A stretch of DNA of 52,692 nucleotides from a bacterium (GCA_037147175.1 JBAWVS010000015.1:1-52692); one strand, 5' to 3'. Positions 24,155-33,682 are shown, numbered from the stretch's first letter. The notes: generated from the letters alone by a model not told the origin. Program-made: numbers and translations.

Positions 24155-25171
24155 CTAAAAATCCCTTGTCAAAGTATAAACCGCAAGGTCAATAAGAGCT
24201 TTTTTACAAATATTATCTTCCATACAATCAAGCGCTTTTACTGCTTCTTCAATGTAATATTTTGCCAAATCTCTGGATTGTTGGATTCCTTCGGATTTCA
24301 TAATTAAATTCATCGCTTGATCAAAATCTTTTTTGCCCTTAAGTTTATTATTTATAAGTTTTTTAAGAATTAAATCATTTTTTTTCTCTGATTCTTCCAG
24401 CGCAAATAAAACAGGTGCGGTTAAAATCCCGTTTTTTAGATCATTTCCTGCCGGTTTACCGAGTTTTTTATGGCATCCCGTAAAGTTTAAAATGTCATCC
24501 ATTATCTGAAAAGCTATGCCAAAATTGAGAGAGTAATCTCTTACCGCTTTAATTATCAAATTATTTGCACCAGGAGTTATTGCTGCTGCGCATTCAGCCC
24601 CTGCCGCAAATAGCTTTGCGGTTTTTCTTTCTGATTTTTTAATGTAGTCTTCATAAGATATTATTTTAAATTTCTGGTCGCCTTGTTGGATTTCACCGAT
24701 GCAAAGGTCATTAAGCATGTTTGCAAAAAGTTCTGTAGCAATTCCGCCCACAGAAACAAGTTTTGTTAAAGATCTTGCAAGAATAAAATCGCCTATAATA
24801 ACAGCAGTCCTCGAGTTCCATTTCTTACCGACTGTTAAAACACCTCTTCTCGTTTCTGCATCATCAATAACATCATCATGAATCAAAGAAGCCGTATGAA
24901 CCATTTCAATAGCTTCTCCAAGATAAAAATGATTGGAAGACAAAAATCCGTTGTTTAAAGCCTTTGCAAAAAGAAAAACTAAAGCTGGTCTAAGTCTTTT
25001 ACCGCCTGTTTTTATTATATATTTTGTTATTTCATCCAAACGAGAATTTCCGCTGGTCAAGCTTTCGGAAAGCTTGGTTTCCAGCGATTCCAAATCCTCT
25101 TCAACAGGTTTTAGTATATCATTTAGCCTGTGTTGAGTATTATTTGTTATTTTTAAGAGAAAATTAATCAT
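24155..25171 (-). CDS. polyprenyl (trans-isoprenyl) diphosphate synthase
   Basis: A 338-aa all-helical enzyme that elongates allylic diphosphates with isopentenyl diphosphate. GGKRLRP (56-62), the first aspartate-rich motif HDDVIDD (98-104) with ETRRG, and the second IMDDILNF near residue 220 are all intact. Small residues ahead of the first motif (MVHTASLIHDD) suit long-chain products such as C35-C45 quinone tails. The start ATG has no clear Shine-Dalgarno and lies only 27 nt past the 3' end of tRNA-Leu(UAG) on the same strand, with no terminator between. The product probably feeds the UbiA-like enzyme at 16082-16954. Confidence 0.9.
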   Translation of the reverse strand: MINFLLKITNNTQHRLNDILKPVEEDLESLETKLSESLTSGNSRLDEITKYIIKTGGKRLRPALVFLFAKALNNGFLSSNHFYLGEAIEMVHTASLIHDDVIDDAETRRGVLTVGKKWNSRTAVIIGDFILARSLTKLVSVGGIATELFANMLNDLCIGEIQQGDQKFKIISYEDYIKKSERKTAKLFAAGAECAAAITPGANNLIIKAVRDYSLNFGIAFQIMDDILNFTGCHKKLGKPAGNDLKNGILTAPVLFALEESEKKNDLILKKLINNKLKGKKDFDQAMNLIMKSEGIQQSRDLAKYYIEEAVKALDCMEDNICKKALIDLAVYTLTRDF

Positions 25172-25198
25172 CTTTTTTTAAAAAAATTAAATATAAAA

Positions 25199-25280
25199 TG
25201 GGCGAGGAGAGACTCGAACTCTCACAGGGGTTGCCTACTAGTTCCTAAGACTAGCGCGTCTGCCATTTCGCCACTCGCCC
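25199..25280 (-). tRNA. tRNA-Leu (anticodon UAG)
   Basis: On the minus strand acceptor arms GGGCGAG and CTCGCCC pair perfectly, with discriminator A. The anticodon stem CTAGT/ACTAG encloses loop CTTAGGA with anticodon TAG. The variable arm is long, the T arm GAGAG-TTCGAGT-CTCTC, and the length 82 nt. No CCA is encoded. There is no terminator before the downstream polyprenyl synthase, so tRNA processing may generate the 5' end of that mRNA. Confidence 0.95.
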
Positions 25281-25436
25281 ATGTTTTTATACTGTAACAC
25301 TAAAAATTTATCATTTATATAACCTCATAGTCAAGAAATTTAAATTTATAAAATTATTCGGGTATAATATAAGTTATGAAGTTTTTAAAATATAAATCCG
25401 AACAAAAAGTGATAGTCTGCATAAAAAGGAAAAATC

Positions 25437-25754
25437 ATGAATTCTAAAACAGATCAGACAAAATTTCCGAGAATTACACTAAGATGCAAATGTGAGAATG
25501 AATTTAACGTAAATGTTATGAGATTTAGGGATAAAGAACCTGTAATGTGTCAGGTATGCGGAGAAGTCTTTCCGCAGGAAGTCGGCTCAAACTTCACAAA
25601 AGCCCTCGAAGATCTTTATTTAATCAAACATAATCTTGAAAAAGACGATTATCCTTTCCACTTCTCATTTATTTATAAATCTTCCTTCAATCAGCCCCCT
25701 GCTCCTTATCCTTTTAATGACAAGGGCGAGAAAGTTCAAGAAAAGAAAGATTAA
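25437..25754 (+). CDS. small zinc-ribbon protein of unknown function
   Basis: 105 aa. The first 45 residues contain a CxC (C17, C19) and a CxxC (C38, C41) pair, a likely single zinc ribbon (LRCKCENEFN, then VMCQVCGEVFP). The rest is polar with a Pro/Phe-rich tail. AAAGGA precedes the ATG. It lies 87 nt ahead of the large TPR gene and may be co-transcribed with it. I do not recognise the family. Confidence 0.65.
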   Translation: MNSKTDQTKFPRITLRCKCENEFNVNVMRFRDKEPVMCQVCGEVFPQEVGSNFTKALEDLYLIKHNLEKDDYPFHFSFIYKSSFNQPPAPYPFNDKGEKVQEKKD

Positions 25755-25841
25755 TAAAATAAACTTCCTCACAAAATTCTGGACAGTTTTTAATAAAGGT
25801 ATAAAATAAAAAATATAAATAAAAAATCTTAGAGGTTTAGT

Positions 25842-27716
25842 GTGTCTGATTTTCAAATATATCTGGCTAAAGCTGATGAATTAAAAGGAAATAAAAATTT
25901 TAAAAAAGCTATTGAAGAATATTTAAAAGCCCTTGAGCTTAAACCGGCTGATTGTGCAACAATGGAAAAAATTGCCGACTCTTACTTTTGTTTGAGCAAT
26001 TTTGAAAAAGCTATAGCTTTTTACCAAAAATCCCTTGCTTTTGATTCAAATTATATTCTGTCCCTGCTAGGACTTTCAAAAGCTTACGAGCTCACTGACA
26101 AAATTGATAAAGCTATTGAATTTCTTGAAAAAGTTTTTGAATTAAGTTCTTCTGATCCTGAAATTGCAGCACAACTTGCACTTTTATACACTGAAAACAA
26201 AGAATATAACAATTCTCTTAATCTTATAGAAAAACTTTTGGCAATGGATCCGAGTTCTGATGCTCCTTATTATTTACTCGGCTTAAATTACGAGCAGATG
26301 GGAGAGATAAACAAGGCTCTGGAAAGTTATAATAAAGCTCTTGAAATTAATTCGGAAAATTTTGATGTAAGGCTAATGCTGGGGATTTTGTATTACAACA
26401 GCAAAGATTATGCGCAGGCTAAAATTGAGCTTAATAAAGCAGAAAATTTAAATTTTAATAACACAAAAGTTCATTATTACCTCGGTTTGGTTTATATGGC
26501 GGAAGAAAAATTCGAAAAAGCCATATCGGAATTTAAATATGTGGTAACTTTTGATCCAAAAAACGTTGATGCCTATAATAATTTGGGAATTACTTACGGT
26601 TTTTTGGGCTGGATTAATGAATCTCTTCATGAATTTAAGGCTGCTATAGAATTAAATCCAAACAATTCTGAAATCAGATATGCTCTCGGCTATATTTATT
26701 ACAAGAACGAAGATTATCTTGAAGCCGAAATTGAGCTTAGAAAAGCTATTGAGCTTAACCCGAATCATCATCAAGCACATTCGACAATGGGTTCAGTATG
26801 TGTGAAGATTGAAAAATATAAAGAAGCTATAGAAGAATTTTCAAAATCTCTGGAACTTAATCCCGATGATGCTATTACCAATTACAATATGGCTGCTATT
26901 TTTAAAATAATGGGATTAACTGAAAAAGCTATTACTTCATACCAAAAAGCTATAAATCTCAATCCCGACCTTCTTGATGCATATTTTGAGGCGGGAATGC
27001 TTCTTTTAAAAAGGCAAAGACCTGATGAATCGAGAAAATATTTTGAACTTGCAATTAAACGAAATGATAAATTCTCCGAAGCTTATTATGGAGTAGCACT
27101 TTGTCTTATTAAATCTAACGATAATGATGAGGCTGTTAAATATTTAAACAAAGCACTTGAGCTTAATCCCAATATTGCTGATGCGTACTATCAAATAGGT
27201 CTTATTAACAGAGAAGAAGGAAATATTGAAACTGCTATAAAAAACATTGAAGAAGCTATAAATCTTGATGCAGAAAACGCTTCTCGGGCAAACGATTTGG
27301 GGCTTACCTATCAAATCAAGGGCGATCTTGAAAATGCAGTGAAATATTTCAGAAAAGCAGCTTCAATAGATACTTATAACCCTGAGTACAAGCATAATAT
27401 AGGTCTTGTCCTGTTTGAAATGAAAAAATACCAAGAAGCAGTGCTTGAATTAAAAAGAGTAATAAGAATTGCTCCTAATAATGCTGATGTCTACCATAAT
27501 CTGGGACAAATTTTTGAAAAAACAAAAGACTATCAGGATGCAATCAATACATATCAGGAATTTCTCAAAATAAAAGGGGCTGATTGGGAAAATAAAGATC
27601 AAATTGAATTAAAAATTAAATATCTTCAGGATTCTCTAAAAATTAAAAAAGCTAAACTTTCTGAAATTCCTGATGATAAAAATGTGATGAACAAACTTAA
27701 AAAATTATTTAAATAA
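25842..27716 (+). CDS. large TPR-repeat protein
   Basis: A 624-aa protein made almost wholly of tetratricopeptide repeats: about seventeen 34-residue units from residue 1 to 590, marked by recurring patterns such as YNNLGITYGFLG, HSTMGSVCVKIEKYKEAIEEF and ADVYHNLGQIFEKTKDYQDAI. There is no signal peptide or membrane helix, so it is probably cytoplasmic. The start is GTG with AGAGG 7 nt upstream; no ATG lies near. It resembles OGT-like TPR superhelices but has no catalytic domain. It is likely a scaffold; the partner is unknown. Confidence 0.85.
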   Translation: MSDFQIYLAKADELKGNKNFKKAIEEYLKALELKPADCATMEKIADSYFCLSNFEKAIAFYQKSLAFDSNYILSLLGLSKAYELTDKIDKAIEFLEKVFELSSSDPEIAAQLALLYTENKEYNNSLNLIEKLLAMDPSSDAPYYLLGLNYEQMGEINKALESYNKALEINSENFDVRLMLGILYYNSKDYAQAKIELNKAENLNFNNTKVHYYLGLVYMAEEKFEKAISEFKYVVTFDPKNVDAYNNLGITYGFLGWINESLHEFKAAIELNPNNSEIRYALGYIYYKNEDYLEAEIELRKAIELNPNHHQAHSTMGSVCVKIEKYKEAIEEFSKSLELNPDDAITNYNMAAIFKIMGLTEKAITSYQKAINLNPDLLDAYFEAGMLLLKRQRPDESRKYFELAIKRNDKFSEAYYGVALCLIKSNDNDEAVKYLNKALELNPNIADAYYQIGLINREEGNIETAIKNIEEAINLDAENASRANDLGLTYQIKGDLENAVKYFRKAASIDTYNPEYKHNIGLVLFEMKKYQEAVLELKRVIRIAPNNADVYHNLGQIFEKTKDYQDAINTYQEFLKIKGADWENKDQIELKIKYLQDSLKIKKAKLSEIPDDKNVMNKLKKLFK

Positions 27717-27783
27717 TCTCCGCAAGCTTGTTATTTCAAAATTAAGATATATAGGCTTTAAAGGCTTATTTTAAATACTGCGG

Positions 27784-29094
27784 CTAAAATTCGTCGTTTA
27801 AAAATTTGTCTATCCAGTTAAATAAAGTCCCTAGCTCGTATGGTTTTGGGATATAAAGATCCGCGCCGGAATCAAGGATTCTTTCTTTATTTCTGTTAAC
27901 CGTAGAAACAAGGACTTTTGTGCTTGGATATTCTTCTTTTATAAAGCTGCAAATAGAAAGTTCATCAAAAGAATTTTCCTCCGCTATATCAAGTAAAAGC
28001 AAATCTGTTTTATTTTTTTCTATATTTTCAATGATTTCCTCAATATTATCTATTATTTCTACTTTATAACCCTGCATTTCAAGGGTTGTAGAAAGAAGAT
28101 AAGCAAGAGCTGCATCTTTTTCCGCTATTAAAATTTTGTTTTGACCTTGTTCAATTATCTTTCTTCCTGAAACTTTAGGTTTATCTTTTGCCCAATAAGA
28201 ACCTTTTCTGGATTTTGCATTCTTTTTAACATTTTTGCCTAAAGTCAAAGCTTCTTGATAATTGTGAAAACGACCGTATCGATTTGAAGCTATTCCTATT
28301 CCTACAGAAACAAAGGACTTTCTTCTTCCGATTTTATCATCGCCTGTTAAAAGCAGGTAGCCTCTTTCTGTGTCTTCATTCGAATAAAATTTGGGGGCTA
28401 CGCTGTCAAAAGAATAACTTAAAAACATGGCTATTTTTTCAGCTTTTTCTGACGCTGTAAGAATTATAAAACCGTTTTCACTTATTTGACCCAAAAAATC
28501 ATTTTCATTAATCGAAGTTTTAATAATTGCAATAAAAGTCTGAATAAGTTTTTCTGCAGCTATATGACCATAAATCTCTTTATAAGGAAAATAATTATCC
28601 ACATCAAGATACATTATTGTCATAAATTTATCTGTTTTTAACTCGAGATTTCGCTTTATTATTTTATAAACAGTACTTTCAACAGGTAATTTTGTTACTG
28701 TATCTGATAATTCTTCTATATTACGTCTCAGATGGGCAAAAAGCCTCAGAGAAATTTCTTCGGCAGTTGCACTCATGTTTTGAAAATCATCCGCACCGGA
28801 TCTTATAACTTCGAGTTTCTTTTCCAGAGACTGCTCATTTGATAAAACAACAAGCACAGGTCTATATAAGCTTTTCTTGCTTCTTATTTCAAGACAGATT
28901 TCTATTATATTTTTATTAAAATTATCATAGGCAAGAATCAAGTCGGGTTCGTATTTTTCAATCATTTCCGCAGCTTTTTCCAAATTGTCAGCGGAAATAG
29001 TACGAATATTAAAAGCCTGCTCAATAATATTAAGACAATGAGCGGATTCTTTTCCCTCAGAATTAAGTATTAAGATAATTTGTTCGGTTAACAT
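27784..29094 (-). CDS. REC - degenerate GGDEF - REC signalling protein
   Basis: 436 aa. Residues 1-118 form a receiver-like fold, but the phospho-acceptor position reads LILAYD rather than LLLLD, so phosphorylation is doubtful. Residues 130-310 fit a GGDEF fold (YLDVDNYFPYKEIYGH), yet the signature loop reads SENGF instead of GGDEF, so cyclase activity is unlikely; no EAL domain is present. Residues 322-436 are an intact receiver (ILIAEKDAA, D in LLLLDIAE, K in YIPKPYE). It lies 15 nt after a histidine kinase gene in the same operon, which probably phosphorylates the C-terminal receiver. Confidence 0.8.
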   Translation of the reverse strand: MLTEQIILILNSEGKESAHCLNIIEQAFNIRTISADNLEKAAEMIEKYEPDLILAYDNFNKNIIEICLEIRSKKSLYRPVLVVLSNEQSLEKKLEVIRSGADDFQNMSATAEEISLRLFAHLRRNIEELSDTVTKLPVESTVYKIIKRNLELKTDKFMTIMYLDVDNYFPYKEIYGHIAAEKLIQTFIAIIKTSINENDFLGQISENGFIILTASEKAEKIAMFLSYSFDSVAPKFYSNEDTERGYLLLTGDDKIGRRKSFVSVGIGIASNRYGRFHNYQEALTLGKNVKKNAKSRKGSYWAKDKPKVSGRKIIEQGQNKILIAEKDAALAYLLSTTLEMQGYKVEIIDNIEEIIENIEKNKTDLLLLDIAEENSFDELSICSFIKEEYPSTKVLVSTVNRNKERILDSGADLYIPKPYELGTLFNWIDKFLNDEF

Positions 29095-29109
29095 TTTTTG
29101 TTTATGTCC

Positions 29110-30222
29110 TTAAAACTTTTTTTGAGTCGGTTTTTCATAAGTCGCAACAGGAAGCATTAAACTAAAGGTCGAACCATCATTACCGCTGGTTACACTAATT
29201 TTGCCTCCCATATTTTCTACAAGAGACTTTGTGATATATAATCCTAATCCGGTTCCTTCGGCCTGTCTTGTAAGCGGATTATCAATTCTTGAAAATTTTG
29301 TAAAAATCTTTAACATATATTCTTCCGGAATGCCTACGCCCTGATCTTTTATGTTTATTTGCATAAAATCAGTGTTTTCGCAGAGAAATTTGGCTTCTAT
29401 TATAACTTTTGTTCCTGCAGCCGAATATTTTATCGCATTATCAATAAGGTTGGTTATTATTTGTTCCAATTTATCTGAATCTGCCCATACAGGAGGAAGA
29501 TTCGGCATTATTTTAACTTCTATCAGATGTTCTCTGGCTTTTGGCTGTATTACATAAATAATGTTTTCAAAAAATTTAGGAAGTTCAATTGCTTTATAAA
29601 TTAATTTATCTTTTTTTGATTCAAACTTTGAAACGGTAAGAAGATCCTCTACAAGGCGTGTAAGTCTGTCAACCTGACTTTTTATTATACTTAAAAACCT
29701 TTTTTGCTGCTCATTACTTAATTTATCGCCTGAACTGAAAAGAGTATCCGCAAATCCCTTAATACTTGTGAGCGGTGTTCTTAATTCATGGCTTACAGTG
29801 CTTATAAAATCATTGTGTGCGCGATTTAAAAACGCTATATCTTCAAGGGGAGTTATTAAATAAATAACTTGATTGTCTTTTGTTATTGAAAAATTTATTC
29901 TTACACGGATTAAGCTATTGTTTTTATCTATCAATTCCCCTATATAATAGAATTTAGGCTTATTTCCTTCAGTTTTTTGAAATTCATTCTCAATTAGAAT
30001 TGTTTCCTGTGTACAATTATCACAGCCTGTTCCTGTATTTTTTATAAAAATAGAAATGTTTTTGCCTAATAAATCTTTTTTGAAACCGCCTGTCAGTTTT
30101 TCAAAATTTTTATTAACATCAATAATATTTCTTTCGAGATCGCAAACAGCCATCCCGTCAGGAAGGTTCTCCATTATATTCTTATAAAAATCTTTGTTTA
30201 AAGTCATAATGCTATAAATCAT
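29110..30222 (-). CDS. PAS-domain sensor histidine kinase
   Basis: 370 aa, no membrane helix, so a soluble sensor. The PAS domain (about 12-130) includes an unusual CDNC pair (C67, C70). HisKA has phospho-acceptor H145 in STVSHELRTPLTS. HATPase_c follows with N-box NLIDNAIKYS, DQGVGIPEEY (G1) and GTGLGLYITK (G2). The kinase precedes a REC-GGDEF-like-REC gene. Start choice is uncertain: GGGAG directly abuts the first ATG and is 15 nt from the second (30207). A TATAAT-like stretch lies just upstream. Confidence 0.88.
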   Translation of the reverse strand: MIYSIMTLNKDFYKNIMENLPDGMAVCDLERNIIDVNKNFEKLTGGFKKDLLGKNISIFIKNTGTGCDNCTQETILIENEFQKTEGNKPKFYYIGELIDKNNSLIRVRINFSITKDNQVIYLITPLEDIAFLNRAHNDFISTVSHELRTPLTSIKGFADTLFSSGDKLSNEQQKRFLSIIKSQVDRLTRLVEDLLTVSKFESKKDKLIYKAIELPKFFENIIYVIQPKAREHLIEVKIMPNLPPVWADSDKLEQIITNLIDNAIKYSAAGTKVIIEAKFLCENTDFMQINIKDQGVGIPEEYMLKIFTKFSRIDNPLTRQAEGTGLGLYITKSLVENMGGKISVTSGNDGSTFSLMLPVATYEKPTQKKF

Positions 30223-30315
30223 CTCCCATTATCATTATATTATAATACTAATGCTGAAAATCGATGAAAAATAAACAATTAATTAATAATGTCGGTTAAT
30301 TGTACAGGGAAACTA

Positions 30316-30891
30316 TTAAAATTTGTTTTCTACAATCTCGCAAATTATATGCAGGATTGAGATATGCGCATTTTGAATTATAGGGGTATTTTTGCTCGGG
30401 ACTTTTATTGTAATATCAGAAACTTCTGCAAGCTTTCCGCCGCCTTCTCCCGTAAAAGAAATTACTTTCATTCCTTTTTCTTTAGCTATTTTGGCTGCCT
30501 CTATGGCATTTATGGAATTTCCGCTGGTGGAAATTGTTATAAAAACATCTCCATTTTGTCCTAATCCTTCTACCTGTCTTGAAAATGTCATTTCATAACC
30601 AAAATCATTTGCAAGAGCGGTAATAATAGAAGTATTTGTGTTTAAAGCTATTGCAGGAAGAGCAGGGCGGTCAATTTTATAAAATTTTCCGATAAATTCT
30701 GCTGCAATATGCTGTGCATCGGCTGCGCTTCCTCCGTTTCCACAGATTAACAGCTTGTTTCCTGATTTAAAGCTTTCCGTAAGGGTTTTTGCAACTTCGT
30801 TTATAAGCTCTGTCTGTGTTTCTTTTATTTTTGTCAAAACTTCCAGAGTTTCATTAAAGCGGTTATTTATAATATTTATATCTGTATTCAT
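30316..30891 (-). CDS. gmhA: sedoheptulose-7-phosphate isomerase (phosphoheptose isomerase)
   Basis: A 191-aa SIS-domain enzyme that makes D-glycero-D-manno-heptose 7-phosphate, the first step toward the heptose of lipopolysaccharide cores. The motifs LLICGNGGSAADAQHIAAEF, TISTSGNS and VPSKNTPIIQNAHI match GmhA rather than the glucosamine-type SIS proteins. AAAGGAG precedes the ATG. It is monocistronic. Its presence supports an LPS-like outer envelope, although heptoses also occur in glycans of S-layers. Confidence 0.93.
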   Translation of the reverse strand: MNTDINIINNRFNETLEVLTKIKETQTELINEVAKTLTESFKSGNKLLICGNGGSAADAQHIAAEFIGKFYKIDRPALPAIALNTNTSIITALANDFGYEMTFSRQVEGLGQNGDVFITISTSGNSINAIEAAKIAKEKGMKVISFTGEGGGKLAEVSDITIKVPSKNTPIIQNAHISILHIICEIVENKF

Positions 30892-31238
30892 TTTTTCTCC
30901 TTTATTTTAAAAAGATAATTCTTATTTTATATCAAATAAAAATGAACCTTTTTATTTGATATGATTTGAATTGCTAATTAAATTTACACGTCATTGCGAA
31001 GGGTACCCGCTTTTTTGATTAATTATCAAAAAAGGAGGGGGCAGCCAAAGTACTCGACGAAGCAATCCATTTTGTTTATTATAGATTGCTTCGCTCTGCT
31101 CGCAATGACGATTTTGGCGATTTAGTAATTCGAGCATATGTTGTAAACAATTGTAACAAGAGAATTTAAAATTTTGTCAACTTTTAAATTCAGGGGTTTT
31201 AAACCATGTGAATAAGAACTTTTGAAAGAAACAAAAAC
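30892..31238. other. intergenic region with palindromic element
   Basis: A 347-nt gene-free region between gmhA (minus) and the HAD gene (plus). Its centre is the palindromic element at 30968-31136. The last 100 nt are AT-rich leader without a clear promoter. Confidence 0.5.
30968..31136. repeat. dispersed palindromic element, copy 2, with an internal insert
   Basis: CGTCATTGCGA at 30989 and TCGCAATGACG ending at 31110 form the outer arms, and GAAGCAATCCAT/ATAGATTGCTTC the inner arms. Flanks beyond the arms (TGAATTGCTAATTAAATTTA left, GATTTAGTAATTCGAG right) match the copy at 37652 in reverse orientation, so the mobile unit is larger than the palindrome. The left arm is interrupted by about 45 nt containing its own perfect hairpin CTTTTTTGAT-TAATT-ATCAAAAAAG. 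Confidence 0.75.
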
Positions 31239-32306
31239 ATGTCGAGTATCAATAATTTTAATATTAAATATTTGCAATCAAACATTAAAAGCACAAAGTC
31301 AACAAGCCTTTCAACAAATTTTGGACTATTAAAACCCTTAATCAAAGATACAATTAGTTTTAAAGGGCTTATGAACGATAAAGATAAAAAATCTTTAAAA
31401 ATGTGTGTCTATGATTTAGATGAGACTCTATTGGAAGGTTCTCAAGACAGTAGAAATAAAGTTCTTGATTTTTCTATAGATAATAATAAAACTTTGATTT
31501 ATTCATCAGGTAGAAGTTTGAAACAAGTTTTGCCTTTAATTGAAGATGGAACAATTATTATGCCCGATTTTTATGTTGGTAATAACGGCATAGATATTTA
31601 TAGAAATGAAAGCGGAAAACTCGAAGAAATAACCCCATGGTCTGATAAGCTGGCAGAAAAATTTCATAAAGATAAAGTCAGAAACTTTATGACAGACATT
31701 GCAAAATCTAATATGTTCGATAACCGGGCATGGAAGAAAATAACTAAAACAACTGCTATTCCCAAAGGACAGCAGAAATTTATAGGTTCAAAAATTACAG
31801 AATATGAAGTTAATGGAAGTCCTTTAAATATTTATTTCATGATGGCACCGGGTCTTTTTGAAAAAACAAAGCCTTTGATTGAAGAAAAATTAAAAGAAAA
31901 TAATATAGAAGCAGAAATTAAATTTCAGAATTTTAATAAAAAGAGTTTAGAGATGGAAACTCTTAACAAATATTTTTCTCCACAAATAGCTCAAGATATG
32001 CGCAATCATGCACTTCCCAGATTAAATAAAGATGGCAGTATTGATATAGCTATAATAACTGCAAAAACAGATAAAGGCACAGCTACAGAGTACATAAGAA
32101 ACGAACTCGGTGTAGAAAAAAAGGAAGTTTTTGCTGTTGGAGACGCTGAAAATGACTATTCACATGCCAACAAAGGCTACTTTTTTGGTGTGGTTGCAAA
32201 TGCCACAAAAGGATTAAGGGATTTAATAAGTAAATTTGCTGATTCTAATATTATACAAGCCCCTAAATCAGGGGTTGAAGGTATTTGGGAAATTGTAAAA
32301 CCTTAA
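31239..32306 (+). CDS. HAD-superfamily phosphatase (sucrose-phosphatase-like) with N-terminal ISFKG segment
   Basis: 355 aa. Residues 1-50 are a polar, Ser/Asn/Lys-rich lead with ISFKG (39-43), the signature shared with other orphans here. The rest is a HAD type IIB hydrolase: DLDETLL (nucleophile D59, D61), YSSGRS (S89, S90), TDKGT (K279) and GDAENDYSH (D302, D306). All four HAD motifs are intact, so it should be a Mg-dependent phosphatase, probably on a sugar phosphate. Known HAD enzymes of this type lack such a lead, which may direct the protein elsewhere in the cell. There is no classical signal peptide. Confidence 0.78.
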   Translation: MSSINNFNIKYLQSNIKSTKSTSLSTNFGLLKPLIKDTISFKGLMNDKDKKSLKMCVYDLDETLLEGSQDSRNKVLDFSIDNNKTLIYSSGRSLKQVLPLIEDGTIIMPDFYVGNNGIDIYRNESGKLEEITPWSDKLAEKFHKDKVRNFMTDIAKSNMFDNRAWKKITKTTAIPKGQQKFIGSKITEYEVNGSPLNIYFMMAPGLFEKTKPLIEEKLKENNIEAEIKFQNFNKKSLEMETLNKYFSPQIAQDMRNHALPRLNKDGSIDIAIITAKTDKGTATEYIRNELGVEKKEVFAVGDAENDYSHANKGYFFGVVANATKGLRDLISKFADSNIIQAPKSGVEGIWEIVKP

Positions 32307-32376
32307 AACATTTAAATCGGATTTTTGGTACAATTTATAATTAGAGGACGATTTAAAAAATAGAGGTTTAATATAA

Positions 32377-33648
32377 ATGCAGAAAAAGATTGCTATTGGT
32401 TTGCTTGGGCTTGGGACGGTCGGCAGCGGCGTTGTTAAAGTTTTAAGCAAATTTGAAAATATTGAAATAAAAAAAATTGCGGTAAAAAATCTTAATAAAG
32501 CAAGAACCGTTAAAAACTTAAATCCGGAGATTCTGACAGATGACCCTGCAAGCATCATAAATGACCCTGAAATTAAAATAGTTGTGGAAGTTATAGGCGG
32601 AATTAGTCCCGCGTTAGAACTCATCACACAAGCTATTCAGAACGGAAAACATATAATTACCGCGAACAAAGAACTTATTGCAAAACATGGAAAAATTCTT
32701 TTTGAGCTTGCAAAAAAGCATAATGTCGTAATTCTTTATGAAGCGGCCGTTGCAGGGGGTATTCCTATTGTAATGCCTATTGTTCAATCTCTTGCAGGTA
32801 ATAAAATTTCAAAAATAGCAGGAATTTTAAACGGTACAACAAACTATATTCTTACAAAAATGGAAGAAGAAGGAAGAGATTTTCAACAAGTATTAAAAGA
32901 AGCTCAGACCCTGGGTTATGCAGAAGCTGATCCTACAGGTGATGTTGAGGGCTACGATGCGGCTTATAAAATAGCTATTCTTTCTTCTATTGCGTTTAAT
33001 AAAAGAATTGACATCAACGAAATTTACAAAGAAGGCATCAACAATATAAGCCCTGAAGATATAAAACATGCAAACGAATTCGGATATAAAATAAAACTTA
33101 TTGCCATGGCTCAAAGTGATGGAGATGCTCTTGATATAAGGGTTCATCCTATGCTTGTTCCCAAAAAACATCCTCTTGCAAATATTAATGATGTTCTTAA
33201 TGCTATTGTTGTTGAAGGCGATGCAGTTGGCAGGGTCATGTTTTCGGGACCCGGAGCAGGAGAATTTCCTACTGCAAGTTCTGTTGCAGGAGATGTGCTT
33301 TCTATAGCCGGTGAAATCGAAAAAACAGGTTGTCCTCTTCCGATAATGCGCTGCAAACACGATGATACCAACGCTAAAATTCTTGATATCAATGAAACAA
33401 AAAACAAATATTATATAAACGTGCAGACCGAAAATTTCCCAGGAGTTATTGGAGAGCTTGGAACAATTTGCGGAAAGCATGGCATTAATCTTCACGGCAT
33501 TATTCAGCAGGGCGTTGTTAAAGATAATACCGCAAGCATAGTGCTTCTTACCGAGTCTGCCTGCGAAAAAGACATTAGGGCTGCCGTAAAAGAAATTTCC
33601 GAAAAACCTACAGTAAAGGCTGTCAAGAATCTAATCAGGGTTATGTAG
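32377..33648 (+). CDS. hom: homoserine dehydrogenase
   Basis: A 423-aa NAD(P)-dependent reduction step from aspartate semialdehyde to homoserine. The Rossmann motif GLLGLGTVGSGVV is at residues 8-20; the catalytic core has YEAAVAGGIPIV and GILNGTTNYILT, with EADPTGDVEGYDAAYK for substrate. A C-terminal ACT domain (about 345-423, beginning YYINVQTENFPGVIGELG) suggests feedback control by threonine. AGAGG precedes the ATG. The next pathway gene on this strand, thrC, starts 1.9 kb away, separated by an inverted orphan gene. No thrB is present. Confidence 0.95.
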   Translation: MQKKIAIGLLGLGTVGSGVVKVLSKFENIEIKKIAVKNLNKARTVKNLNPEILTDDPASIINDPEIKIVVEVIGGISPALELITQAIQNGKHIITANKELIAKHGKILFELAKKHNVVILYEAAVAGGIPIVMPIVQSLAGNKISKIAGILNGTTNYILTKMEEEGRDFQQVLKEAQTLGYAEADPTGDVEGYDAAYKIAILSSIAFNKRIDINEIYKEGINNISPEDIKHANEFGYKIKLIAMAQSDGDALDIRVHPMLVPKKHPLANINDVLNAIVVEGDAVGRVMFSGPGAGEFPTASSVAGDVLSIAGEIEKTGCPLPIMRCKHDDTNAKILDINETKNKYYINVQTENFPGVIGELGTICGKHGINLHGIIQQGVVKDNTASIVLLTESACEKDIRAAVKEISEKPTVKAVKNLIRVM

Positions 33649-33682
33649 CCTTTACCCATAGATTTGGCGAAAAATTATTTTC

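Noticed and set aside
28384-28780. Active diguanylate cyclase
   Set aside because: The signature loop reads SENGF, so the catalytic GG[DE]EF residues are missing.
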